From: Clostridiales bacterium 38-18
Lineage (GTDB): Bacteria > Bacillota > Clostridia > Peptostreptococcales > Acidaminobacteraceae
DNA: 64,000 bases
Direction: 5' to 3'
Assembly: GCA_001897605.1 (NCBI GenBank)
Contig: MKTL01000006.1
Location: forward strand, 363,132 to 427,131
The notes below the pieces were generated by a model that searched no databases, was not told the origin of the DNA, and saw nothing but the letters and a program-made list of their open reading frames with translations. Of the stretch, positions 33,669-42,800 are shown piece by piece. Position 1 is the stretch's first letter. Every line of letters starts with the position of its first letter. A program made the translations under genes and the position numbers.

Positions 33669-34446
33669 AGAAATTAATAATCGATTTCTATGCAAAATTC
33701 ATAAATTAAGAACTGAACTTAAAAAGCTTCCCTTCCAAAATCCAAAGAGGAACATTGATCATACACGATATTTGCTTGACTTGAGCTTTTACTTACTCAG
33801 TGCCTGGGCCTTTTGGAAAAGCATAAGTCTTTGCCTCTTAATGCTTTTCATTTTTATAGTACTTCCTAAAATAACAACACGTTATGAAAAAAATATGAAT
33901 GGATTTTACTTAGATCAATTTATTGATTTCCTAAATCTAATCAATACCAATTTATCTCTTGGCTATGGATTTGAGTCCTCTATTACTTCCATAAGTAAAG
34001 ATATAAACTTTGATCACAACTATTCTTCAAAATGTATACATCAGCTTAATAATGCTATTCAAATTGGCATAGAAAGAGAGGTCATTTATCAGAGACTCTA
34101 TTCGTATTATCCAATTTCTGAATGCAGCTTATACATTAAAATGATTCGTGCAGCAAAAGTATCCGGGGCAAATCTAAACCGAATTACTGATGTCACTTTA
34201 GACAAACTTCATATGAAATATAAGGTGAAAAATGAAGTCAAAACTATCTTGTATCAAAAGGTTCTTGAACAAAATATATTAAGTTTAGCACCAATTTTCA
34301 TAATACTATTTATTGACAATACTTCTAGAGGATATTTAGACATTATGTACACGACCATAGTTGGACGCATAACGATGACATTTGCCTTTATCTTGATTTT
34401 TATAATGAATTTAGTTGCTAAGCGAATCGTCAATTTTGAAGTATAG
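33652..34446 (+). CDS. tadB: Tad pilus inner-membrane platform protein (TadB type)
   Basis: A 264-residue membrane protein with a hydrophobic segment at about residues 47-75 and two near the C-terminus (about 205-225 and 240-257), flanking a T2SSF-type cytoplasmic domain (INTNLSLGYGFESSITSISK; SLYIKMIRAAKVSGANLNRI). This is the usual layout of the TadB platform protein, a little shorter than most (about 300). The ATG overlaps the end of tadA by 17 nt. It would anchor the ATPase at the membrane together with TadC. Confidence 0.82.
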   Translation: MINQIKEINNRFLCKIHKLRTELKKLPFQNPKRNIDHTRYLLDLSFYLLSAWAFWKSISLCLLMLFIFIVLPKITTRYEKNMNGFYLDQFIDFLNLINTNLSLGYGFESSITSISKDINFDHNYSSKCIHQLNNAIQIGIEREVIYQRLYSYYPISECSLYIKMIRAAKVSGANLNRITDVTLDKLHMKYKVKNEVKTILYQKVLEQNILSLAPIFIILFIDNTSRGYLDIMYTTIVGRITMTFAFILIFIMNLVAKRIVNFEV

Positions 34447-34482
34447 ACAAACCAATTAATAAAAAAACATAAGGAGGAAAGT

Positions 34483-34986
34483 GTAATCGAACATATAAAG
34501 CAGTGGTTAAAAGAAAAAAATCGAAGACTTGATTCATGGCTTGGTATTACAAAATCACCAAATAAGAAAACCATGTTTGATAAGCATCTACCCAGTCTGA
34601 TACAAGAATTTATTATCACTTATGAAACTGGAGTGAGTTTAGAAAATGCATTAAAACAAGCATTTGAGACTTTTAACATGGATGAAGTTTTTAATGCGCA
34701 AAAAAAAATATCAACTAATTATATTGAGCTTTTCAATCATTATGCATTCAAAAGAGATGATAAAGAAATTTGGCGATTTACTAGGCTCATTTCACAGCTA
34801 AAGAAAACTGGTTCGCAAACGGCTGCAACCGCACTGGAAAAATTTCACGACGAACTATGGCAAAATCTTTCTGTTAATGCAAAGCTTAAATCTGAAAAGG
34901 TGACCATTCAGCTAACGTTTATACTAATGCTTTCTTTAATCAGCGTAATTACAGTGGTCATCACACCAATTTTATTAATATTATAA
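34483..34986 (+). CDS. tadC: Tad pilus platform protein (TadC type), no canonical start codon
   Basis: The frame encodes a T2SSF-like cytoplasmic region (FIITYETGVSLENALKQAFE; LISQLKKTGSQTAATALEKF) and a C-terminal transmembrane helix (TFILMLSLISVITVVITPIL). A strong ribosome site AAGGAGG (34471-34477) is followed at ideal distance by GTA ATC GAA CAT, in frame with the gene, but no ATG, GTG or TTG. The first canonical in-frame start is ATG 34573, which has no ribosome site. I annotate from 34483 (167 codons), reading GTA as a mutated GTG or ATC (34486) as a rare start. If neither works, the product is a 137-residue protein made poorly. It is short for TadC (about 300) in either case. Confidence 0.7.
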   Translation, partial: VIEHIKQWLKEKNRRLDSWLGITKSPNKKTMFDKHLPSLIQEFIITYETGVSLENALKQAFETFNMDEVFNAQKKISTNYIELFNHYAFKRDDKEIWRFTRLISQLKKTGSQTAATALEKFHDELWQNLSVNAKLKSEKVTIQLTFILMLSLISVITVVITPILLIL

Positions 34987-34998
34987 AGGAGAATACAC

Positions 34999-35205
34999 AT
35001 GCTAAGATTATTATCAAACTACATATCTGCCCAGTTAAATCAATTATTAAGAAATGAAAAGGGGATGGGAACCATTGAAATTGTTATTATCATAGCGGTT
35101 TTGATAGGATTGGCCTTTCTATTTAGAACCTTTGCCGTTGATTTCTTTACTAAGATAACGCAAGGCATCAGCAATAATAATGATATAGACAGCTTATTTA
35201 ATTAG
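34999..35205 (+). CDS. Flp-type pilin-like protein
   Basis: A 68-residue protein with a basic N-terminus (residues 1-21, LLRNEKGM) and a single hydrophobic helix (TIEIVIIIAVLIGLAFLFR, about 24-43) carrying a glutamate at the fifth position after the probable KGMG cleavage site, as in type IV and Flp pilins. The mature protein would be about 45 residues. It is the only pilin-like gene in the locus; TadE/TadG-like pseudopilins and a prepilin peptidase are not seen nearby. AAAGGAGAATACAC precedes the ATG. Confidence 0.8.
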   Translation: MLRLLSNYISAQLNQLLRNEKGMGTIEIVIIIAVLIGLAFLFRTFAVDFFTKITQGISNNNDIDSLFN

Positions 35206-35207
35206 TT

Positions 35208-36077
35208 ATGGAAGAATTATACTATTTGTCCTCAAAAATTAATACATTTGAAAAAGACATGGTACAAAAAACAAGTATGAGGCTTCTACTACCTTTACAG
35301 GTAAACCCAATAGGTGAGGGTGATATTTCACACATTAGCTGGCAAATTGATAAACCCTTACTTCCTTTAACTCAGCTTGTAAAGGCTGAGGTTTTATCTA
35401 TTAATCTAATCACACAATTAATTGACGACCTCTCTACTCTAGAAGAGGTGTTAGAGCATCATTTACTAGATTATAGAAACATTAATTTTGCACCAGATGC
35501 TATTTATTATGATAATGCACATAATCACTTTAAATTTTGTTATCTGCCTGTAGAATATTCAAATAAGGAAATACTATTGGAATCACTGATTTACTATCTC
35601 GTTAATAGAAATGAGACTTCAATTCAACTAGAACAATTGAAGAACCTCCCAAATACGCCAAAATCAATTTCAACCTGGTTTTATCAAAACATCAAATCAC
35701 AGAAGCAGTCCAAATGGTTTGACCGATTTAGACCAAAGGAAATAGAAAATACAAAACAAAAATTATCTGCTTCTATCACTAAACATCCGTCATGCACTTC
35801 AATGCTAATGGATAAAGCAAACCCACAAAAATTCTATAAACTCTACTTTGATAACAATGTCGTAGGGAGAGATGATACTTCAAATGTTCAATTATTAGAA
35901 GATTCAATTAGCAGAAAGCACTGTGCCATCTTTATAGAAAATGCCAGCTTTAAAATCAAAGATCTAGAATCAACCAATGGAACCTGGCTCAATGGTGCGC
36001 CATTAAATGGAAGTGAATCACTTGTCAATGGTGATATTATCCAATTAGGTGAAAAAGAATTTATATTTATCAGGTAG
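35208..36077 (+). CDS. FHA-domain protein with DUF6382-like N-terminus
   Basis: A 289-residue cytoplasmic protein. The N-terminal ~180 residues resemble DUF6382, found in Firmicutes Tad loci. The C-terminal FHA domain (about residues 205-287) has the phosphothreonine-binding signature GRDDTSN, ISRKHCAIF and STNGTWLNG. It starts 2 nt after the pilin stop with no separate ribosome site, so it is probably translationally coupled. FHA proteins bind phosphothreonine peptides, suggesting that a Ser/Thr kinase regulates the pilus. No kinase gene is in the window. Confidence 0.88.
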   Translation: MEELYYLSSKINTFEKDMVQKTSMRLLLPLQVNPIGEGDISHISWQIDKPLLPLTQLVKAEVLSINLITQLIDDLSTLEEVLEHHLLDYRNINFAPDAIYYDNAHNHFKFCYLPVEYSNKEILLESLIYYLVNRNETSIQLEQLKNLPNTPKSISTWFYQNIKSQKQSKWFDRFRPKEIENTKQKLSASITKHPSCTSMLMDKANPQKFYKLYFDNNVVGRDDTSNVQLLEDSISRKHCAIFIENASFKIKDLESTNGTWLNGAPLNGSESLVNGDIIQLGEKEFIFIR

Positions 36078-36133
36078 TTTTTGTGATATTATATAATTTG
36101 TGATTATATTATTTACAAATTAAGGAGTGTATC

Positions 36134-36673
36134 ATGAAAAACGATGTTAAATCTGTACTGTATTCAGAAGTTCAACTTAAAGAACGTGTAAAAGCAATTG
36201 CAGATCAAATTTCTGCTGATTATAAAGACAAAGAATTGCTATTAGTGGGAGTTTTAAAGGGTGCAAATGTATTTATGTGTGACCTAATGAGAGAAATAAG
36301 CTTTCCAATTCAAATTGATTTTATTGCGGCTTCAAGTTATGGACATTCTACAGAAAGCTCGGGTGTCGTAAAAATTCTTAAGGACTTGGATTTTGGCATC
36401 GAAGGCAAACACGTTTTGATCGTAGAAGATATTATTGATACAGGATTAACTTTAAAATATCTTACAGAAAACTTCCATTCCAGAGGACCAAAGAGTTTAG
36501 AAATCTGTACATTGCTTGATAAGCCTGAAAGAAGAATCGCTAAGCTCGATGTCAAATATGTTGGCTTCGAAATTCCAGACGAGTTTATCGTAGGTTATGG
36601 TATTGATTATGCTGAGAGATATAGAAATTTACCTTACATCGCAACATTAAAAGAATCCGTATATACTAAATAA
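36134..36673 (+). CDS. hpt: Hypoxanthine-guanine phosphoribosyltransferase
   Basis: A 179-residue purine salvage enzyme that converts hypoxanthine and guanine with PRPP to IMP and GMP. The PRPP-binding motif HVLIVEDIIDTGLTL is at about residues 95-109, with flexible-loop and purine-contact segments ASSYGHSTESSG and KYVGFEIPDEFIVGYGIDY. The length is normal. AAGGAGTGTATC precedes ATG 36134. The gene is single; deoC follows with its own promoter, and together they suggest a nucleoside salvage cluster with deoD at 44.3 kb. Confidence 0.95.
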   Translation: MKNDVKSVLYSEVQLKERVKAIADQISADYKDKELLLVGVLKGANVFMCDLMREISFPIQIDFIAASSYGHSTESSGVVKILKDLDFGIEGKHVLIVEDIIDTGLTLKYLTENFHSRGPKSLEICTLLDKPERRIAKLDVKYVGFEIPDEFIVGYGIDYAERYRNLPYIATLKESVYTK

Positions 36674-36711
36674 ACTCGTTGTTAACTTATTATAAAAAAT
36701 AGGTTTCTTGT

Positions 36712-36740
36712 TTGACGATTGGGTAAGTATCAAGTATGAT
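36712..36740 (+). promoter_or_regulatory. Promoter of deoC
   Basis: TTGACG (36712-36717), a 17-bp spacer and TATGAT (36735-36740), 29 bp before the ATG. Confidence 0.7.
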
Positions 36741-36769
36741 TGAACTGAAATCAAAAAAGAGGTGATTCT

Positions 36770-37438
36770 ATGAATATTGCTAAAATGATTGATCATACGA
36801 TTTTAAAACCAAATGTAACCGATGCTGATGTTATCAAAGTTTGCGACGAAGCTAAGGAATACGGATTTTTCTCAGTATGTGTCAATCCTTATTTTGTACC
36901 CTTAGTTGCCAAAGAACTTAAGGGAACAGATGTAAAGGTTACTTCAGTCATTGGCTTCCCACTAGGTGCCAATACAACTGAAATGAAAGCTTTTGAAGCT
37001 AAAAAGGCTGTAGAAGACGGTGCAAATGAAATCGATATGGTTATCAACGTATCCGCTTTAAAGGATCAAAAATATGATTTAGTTAAAACAGATATTGCTG
37101 CAGTCGTTGAGGCAATCAAAGGTAAAGCAATCTTGAAAGTAATTCTTGAGACTTGTTTGTTAACAAAGGATGAAATCGTTAAAGCGAGTGAGCTATCTAA
37201 AGAGGCTGGTGCACAGTTTGTAAAGACTTCCACTGGTTTTAGCACTGGTGGTGCTACTGCTGAAGATGTTGCTCTTATGAAAAAAACAGTTGGTGACGCA
37301 TTAGAAGTAAAGGCTTCTGGTGGCGTTAGAGATTTTGCAACAGCTAAAGCTATGGTTGATGCTGGTGCAACTCGAATTGGTGCTTCTGCTTCTGTGGAAA
37401 TTGCAACAAACAGTGGTACTAGTAATTCTGACTATTAA
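36770..37438 (+). CDS. deoC: Deoxyribose-phosphate aldolase
   Basis: A 222-residue class I aldolase that splits 2-deoxyribose 5-phosphate into acetaldehyde and glyceraldehyde 3-phosphate. The Schiff-base lysine is in [15 protein letters not shown] (about Lys151) and the proton-relay lysine in [11 protein letters not shown] (about Lys180). IDHTILKPN at the N-terminus is the family signature. AGAGGTGATTCT precedes ATG 36770. The C-terminus ends GTSNSDY. It is monocistronic with a strong terminator. It works with deoD in deoxynucleoside catabolism. Confidence 0.95.
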   Translation: MNIAKMIDHTILKPNVTDADVIKVCDEAKEYGFFSVCVNPYFVPLVAKELKGTDVKVTSVIGFPLGANTTEMKAFEAKKAVEDGANEIDMVINVSALKDQKYDLVKTDIAAVVEAIKGKAILKVILETCLLTKDEIVKASELSKEAGAQFVKTSTGFSTGGATAEDVALMKKTVGDALEVKASGGVRDFATAKAMVDAGATRIGASASVEIATNSGTSNSDY

Positions 37439-37443
37439 TTCAG

Positions 37444-37485
37444 TAGGTTGTCGTAATTTAATTATGACAACCTATTTTGTTTTTT
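37444..37485 (+). terminator. Intrinsic terminator after deoC
   Basis: TAGGTTGTC (37444-37452) and GACAACCTA (37466-37474) with a 13-nt loop, then TTTTGTTTTTTG. Confidence 0.85.
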
Positions 37486-37655
37486 GATTTACCTTAATAT
37501 ACTCATTTTTTATAAGCTTAATACAAGAACCCATATTCATAGGTAAGACAAATAACTCATTTTATTATTAAAACCTTATTTTAATACAAATTAAGACTTA
37601 AATCAGATATAATGTAATTAACAAAATCAAAATTGCCATGAGGCAGGAGAGTTAT

Positions 37656-38798
37656 ATGAATCTAAAAGAAATTCGTTCATCGACATTTGCAAAGCTTATT
37701 ATTATTGCGACGCTTATTATTATTATTATGACAAAGACAAATTTGTTACCGATTATTACCTCGGCTATTTCTCCTGTTTTACTCGCATTTGTTATTGCTT
37801 ATTTTTTAGATTATATCGTCAGATTTTTTGAAAAAAGGCTACATTTACCTCGGTTTCTTTCTATAATTATTACCTTCGCCATTTTTGTTACTTTGATTGG
37901 ATTATTAGGGGTCGTTGTCATCCCTGGCATCGTTGATGCAGTTTCTTCATTGATAAAGGCAATCTCTGCAATTGATTATAAAAATTCCTTTGATTTTTCA
38001 TTTTTAAACAGAATCGATTTTAACAATATTTACTTAAAGCAGCTTCAGCAAACCTTAATTGATACACTTACACCATTTCTACAAAAGCTTACAAACTTCA
38101 CTGGCTCTGCTGTGCTGCTTATTGTCACTCAGCTTCAACAAATTACATCTGGCTTGATTTCATTTGTTTTAGCATTGGTAATTGCCATTTATATGTTGGC
38201 TGAAAAGAAGGATTTAGTTGCTAGAATAAAAAGAATGATTTATGCTTATTTCAATGATAAACAGGTCAATTGGATATTTTATGTAACTAAAAAGAGTGAT
38301 ACGATTTTTAAAGATTTTGTTATTGGAAAATTCATCGATAGTACCATAATCGGATTTTTATCGTATTTCGTTTTTACTTTTTTCCATTTCGAATATGCCA
38401 TGATTATTGCACTTATAATAGGAATTACAAATATGATTCCATATTTTGGACCATTTTTGGGTGCAATACCTGCAGGTGTTATTACATTAATTGCAAGTCC
38501 AACACATCCAATAAGTGTCGTTTATATTTTACTACTTGTGCTAGCAATTCAACAGCTTGATGGTCTTGTCATCGGACCTTTTATTTTAGGTGATTCTGTC
38601 GGTGTTTCTGCTTTCTGGATAATTGTTGCGGTTACTGTAGGTGGTGCCGCATTTGGTATTGTTGGTATGTTTATGGGGGTTCCGGTTTGTGTTTTAATAA
38701 AAACACTCCTAGAAGAGGATATTGAACGTAAGCTATCTTCTAAAGGATATGAGGGACTTGAGGAAAGTCAAATTAGAAGCAGAAGAAAAAAGAAATAA
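37656..38798 (+). CDS. AI-2E family transporter (PerM/YtvI-like)
   Basis: A 380-residue polytopic membrane protein of the PF01594 family with about eight helices. Members act as permeases for autoinducer-2 or as Na+/H+ antiporter-like proteins; the substrate here is unknown. Typical motifs are IVIAYFLDYIVRFFEKR-like early and ITNMIPYFGPFLGAIPAG and QQLDGLVIGPFILGDSVGV late. The start at ATG 37656 has AGGAGAG just upstream; the upstream ATG at 37638 does not. A very basic C-terminus follows the last helix. The response regulator gene begins 18 bp downstream. Confidence 0.9.
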   Translation: MNLKEIRSSTFAKLIIIATLIIIIMTKTNLLPIITSAISPVLLAFVIAYFLDYIVRFFEKRLHLPRFLSIIITFAIFVTLIGLLGVVVIPGIVDAVSSLIKAISAIDYKNSFDFSFLNRIDFNNIYLKQLQQTLIDTLTPFLQKLTNFTGSAVLLIVTQLQQITSGLISFVLALVIAIYMLAEKKDLVARIKRMIYAYFNDKQVNWIFYVTKKSDTIFKDFVIGKFIDSTIIGFLSYFVFTFFHFEYAMIIALIIGITNMIPYFGPFLGAIPAGVITLIASPTHPISVVYILLLVLAIQQLDGLVIGPFILGDSVGVSAFWIIVAVTVGGAAFGIVGMFMGVPVCVLIKTLLEEDIERKLSSKGYEGLEESQIRSRRKKK

Positions 38799-38816
38799 TT
38801 CGCTTAAGGAGGGCCA

Positions 38817-39635
38817 ATGACTCATATAATGGTAGTTGATATCAATGCAACAACTGCGTACCGTATAAAAAAGATACTCGACACTGTACCAGTTGAAATT
38901 GTAAGTGCCTCTACAATGTATGAAGCCATTAATAGAGTAGGAAGCTTACAGTCTGTTTTAGATATGATTATTATAGATGTCAATCTAGGCTCAGAGGATG
39001 GTTTTGAGCTTATCGGTAAGCTTCGTGATATTAATCCAAACCTTGTCGTGATAATCGCTACGAGCTTAAATACCAGAAAATCCTTTGTTAAAGCAATACG
39101 AGTAGGCGCAAATGATTATGTATTAAAGCCCTTTGACGATGATTATTTTAGAACCAAGCTAACTGCTCATATTTCTCAAATTGATGAGGCTAAAACCTTA
39201 CCAGTAAGTTCGACGAAGCAAATTGACGTCTCTATTTATAACGCTATAAAGAAAGCAATTAGAGAAAATCATGAGCTTTTGATTGGTTTAATTCTCTTCT
39301 ATAATAAGCAAAATCCAGCTATGACCATATCAAATGTCAGAGATTTGGCACTGTTAAAGGGACTTGGTCGCGAGCTTGAATCGGCTTTAAATGCCGACGA
39401 TGAATTGTTTAATCACGATAGCAATGGTTTTGTCATTGTATTACACAAAAAGTCACTTAGTTCAAAACCGCAGGTGATTGAGTATTATAAAACACTTTGT
39501 ACCGATTATCTTTTAGAAAAGAATCTTGAAACCTTTGATTATGAAATTGCATTTCTGAATTTACCTAATGAAATTGATCCTAGACACAATGCTCTAAGTG
39601 TTTTAATGCAAAGAATAGAAAAGAATCTTAAATAG
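38817..39635 (+). CDS. Response regulator with degenerate GGDEF-like output domain
   Basis: A 272-residue protein. The receiver domain (residues 1-118) keeps the early aspartate (D8), the phosphoacceptor in MIIIDVNLG (about D55) and the KPFDDD lysine. The C-terminal part (about 135-272) has the spacing of a GGDEF domain, but the catalytic GGDEF is replaced by HDSNGFVIVLHK, so it should not make c-di-GMP. It may be a receptor-like or signalling remnant domain. This reading of the C-terminus is inferred. No histidine kinase is nearby; the gene is 18 bp after the AI-2E family gene. Confidence 0.75.
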   Translation: MTHIMVVDINATTAYRIKKILDTVPVEIVSASTMYEAINRVGSLQSVLDMIIIDVNLGSEDGFELIGKLRDINPNLVVIIATSLNTRKSFVKAIRVGANDYVLKPFDDDYFRTKLTAHISQIDEAKTLPVSSTKQIDVSIYNAIKKAIRENHELLIGLILFYNKQNPAMTISNVRDLALLKGLGRELESALNADDELFNHDSNGFVIVLHKKSLSSKPQVIEYYKTLCTDYLLEKNLETFDYEIAFLNLPNEIDPRHNALSVLMQRIEKNLK

Positions 39636-39692
39636 TCAATGAAGTAAACTCCATATAAGATAAGTTTTATAAAGCAAAAGATATGCCAAAAT

Positions 39693-39725
39693 AGACGTGA
39701 ATGTAAAATTCATGTCTTTTCTTTT
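39693..39725 (+). terminator. Intrinsic terminator after the receiver gene
   Basis: AGACGTGAAT (39693-39702), GTAAA loop, ATTCATGTCT (39708-39717), one G-T pair, then TTTCTTTTCC. Confidence 0.7.
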
Positions 39726-39823
39726 CCTAATTTTAATATTTTTGCTATTTTATTTTAAATAAAAAGTATTATAATAGATATTAGTTTGAAATTAAAAATA
39801 CTCTTTTTTGACCGAGGTGTCAT

Positions 39824-42800
39824 ATGAATCAGACTTATAACGTTGGCGTCGATGTTGGCTCTACCACTGTAAAAATGGTAATTCTCAACGAAGAACGCCA
39901 AATCATTTTTAAGGAGTATAGACGTCATTTTTCTGACGTCAAGAACACCGTCAAAGCTTTATTTGACGATGCGAAAAATGTACTTGATAGTGCTGCTTTA
40001 AAATTAATGGTAACAGGCTCAGCTGGCCTTGGCCTTGCTGAAAGTTTAGGGGTTAGCTTCGTACAAGAAGTAGTTGCATGCTCAAAAGCGATTAAGAAAT
40101 TCGCACCACAAACAGATGTTGCAATAGAGCTGGGTGGAGAAGATGCTAAAATTATGTATTTTGGTACTTCAGTTGAGCAGCGTATGAATGGAACTTGTGC
40201 CGGTGGAACCGGTTCTTTTATAGATCAGATGTCATCTTTATTAAAAACAGATGCAGATGGTTTAAATAAACTTGCAATGAACCATCGTGAAATTTATCCA
40301 ATAGCTTCACGTTGTGGTGTTTTTGCCAAAACGGACATACAGCCTTTACTTAATGAAGGGGCTTCGAAAGAAGATATTGCAGCTTCTGTATTACAAGCTG
40401 TCGTTAATCAAACCATAAGCGGGCTTGCTTGTGGTAAACCAATACGTGGAAAAGTTGCGTTTCTAGGTGGGCCATTGTCTTTCTTACCAGAGCTTAGAAA
40501 AAGATTTGAGGTCACACTTAATCTTTCTGAGCAGGATATCGTAACGATTGATAATCCACAATATTTTGTTGCTTTAGGTGCAGCGCTTCAATCTGAAACG
40601 GTTGATTCGCTTGAGCCACAATGCATCTACGATAGAATGCCAAACATCTACTGCGAAGGACCAGATTCTGAAGGTCATTTGGATCAATTATTTGTAGACG
40701 ATGAAGATTTTAATGCTTTTAAAGAAAGACATGCTCAGCATAAAGTTAAAAGAGCTGAGCTTCAAGCTTCAAAGGGACCGTTATTCTTGGGTATTGACGC
40801 AGGTTCAACGACGACGAAGCTTGCCGTTGTTGATGCTGATAAAAAACTAGTCTTTAGCCATTATGGTTCGAATGAGGGCAATCCTTTATCTACGACAATT
40901 TCTGCTTTAAAAACGCTTTACAGTCAAATGCCAAGCGATACATTTATTGCCTATTCTACAGTTACAGGCTACGGTGAGAGTCTTATTAAAGCCGCGTTAA
41001 AAATCGACCATGGTGAAATTGAGACCGTTGCACATTATAAAGGTGCGGATCACTTCTTGCCAGGCGTAGATTCCATACTTGATATCGGTGGTCAGGATAT
41101 GAAAAGCCTTAAGGTTCAAGACGGCGTCATTCACTCTATCATGTTAAATGAAGCGTGCTCTTCAGGCTGTGGCTCATTTATAGAAACGTTTGCCAATTCC
41201 GTCAATCATACGGTCCAAGACTTTTCTAAATTGGGTTTAATGGCTGAAAACCCTGTTGATCTTGGTACTCGCTGTACTGTATTTATGAATTCACGAGTAA
41301 AGCAAGCGCAAAAAGAAGGCGCAACCGTTGGCGATATCTCTGCTGGGATATCAATGTCAGTAGTTAAAAATGCGCTCTTTAAAGTTATTAGAATGCGCTC
41401 GATTGAAGACCTTGGCGAAAAAATAGTCGTGCAGGGTGGTACTTTCTATAATGAGGCGGTATTAAGAGCACTTGAAAAAATGTCAGGAAAAGAAGTGGTT
41501 CGCCCAGATATCTCTGGTATCATGGGTGCATTTGGCTCTGCTTTGATTTCATTAGAAAGATATGAGTCAGGCTATGTCTCCAACTTACTTGACAATGATC
41601 AAATAGACGCATTTGGTACAACTACAGAAACGCGCAGATGTAATCTCTGTACCAATCATTGCCAGCTTACCATCAATCATTTTTCTGATCAAAGACAGTT
41701 TATTACTGGTAACAGATGTGAGAGAGGAGCGGGAATTGAAGTTGCAGAGAATACTTTACCGAACCTATATGAGTATAAGCTTAACCGAGTATTTGATTAC
41801 CCTGTTTTGAGCCGTAAAGAAGCAACGAGAGGTGTCGTAGGTATTCCTAGAGTTCTTAATATCTATGAGGATTATCCGTTTTGGGCAGCATTTTTCACAT
41901 CTCTTGGTTATAGATTAGAGCTTTCTTCACGTTCTTCAAGAAAAGTTTACGAGATGGGGATGGAAACGATTCCATCTGAGAGTGTTTGCTACCCAGCAAA
42001 ACTCGTTCACGGACATATCGAGGACTTGATTAATCGAAAAGTAGATAAAATATTTTACCCATGTATTCCGTTTAACACAAAGGAAGATCAAGGTGCAAAT
42101 AATCATTATAATTGTCCAGTTGTAACGTCTTACCCAGAGACCATTCATACAAATGTGGATCATATTAGAAATAAGAATGTTCATTATTACCATCCATTTT
42201 TACCAATTGATGCACCAGATAGAATGAAGAAGCGTGTCTATGATGAACTTAAATCATGGGGCCTGTCAAAGGAAGAAATCAATTCTGCAATAGACAAGGG
42301 CTATGAAAGCTTAGAAAAATACCGTTCTGACGTTAGACACCAGGGCGAGCTAGCACTTCAATATATTGAAAATCATAAGATAAAGGGCATTATCTTAGCT
42401 GGTCGTCCATATCATATCGATCCAGAGATCAACCATGGTATACCTGAACTTGTTAAATCTTATGGTTTCGCCGTGATTTCTGAGGATTCGATTGCGCATT
42501 TAGATGACATCGATCGTCCGCTGCGCGTTGTCGATCAATGGGTCTATCACACTAGACTTTACGCAGCGGCTACCTTTGCCTCTAAACGTAAGGACATTGA
42601 ACTCGTTCAGCTGAATTCTTTTGGATGTGGCTTGGACGCAGTAACCTCGGATCAAGTACGCGAAATATTAGAAGCAACTGGTAAAATTAGCACACTGATT
42701 AAGATAGATGAAATCAACAATCTTGGTGCAATTAGAATTAGAATACGGTCACTCATTGCAGCGATCAGCGAAAGAGATAAGCAGTGCTTTATTCCAGAGG

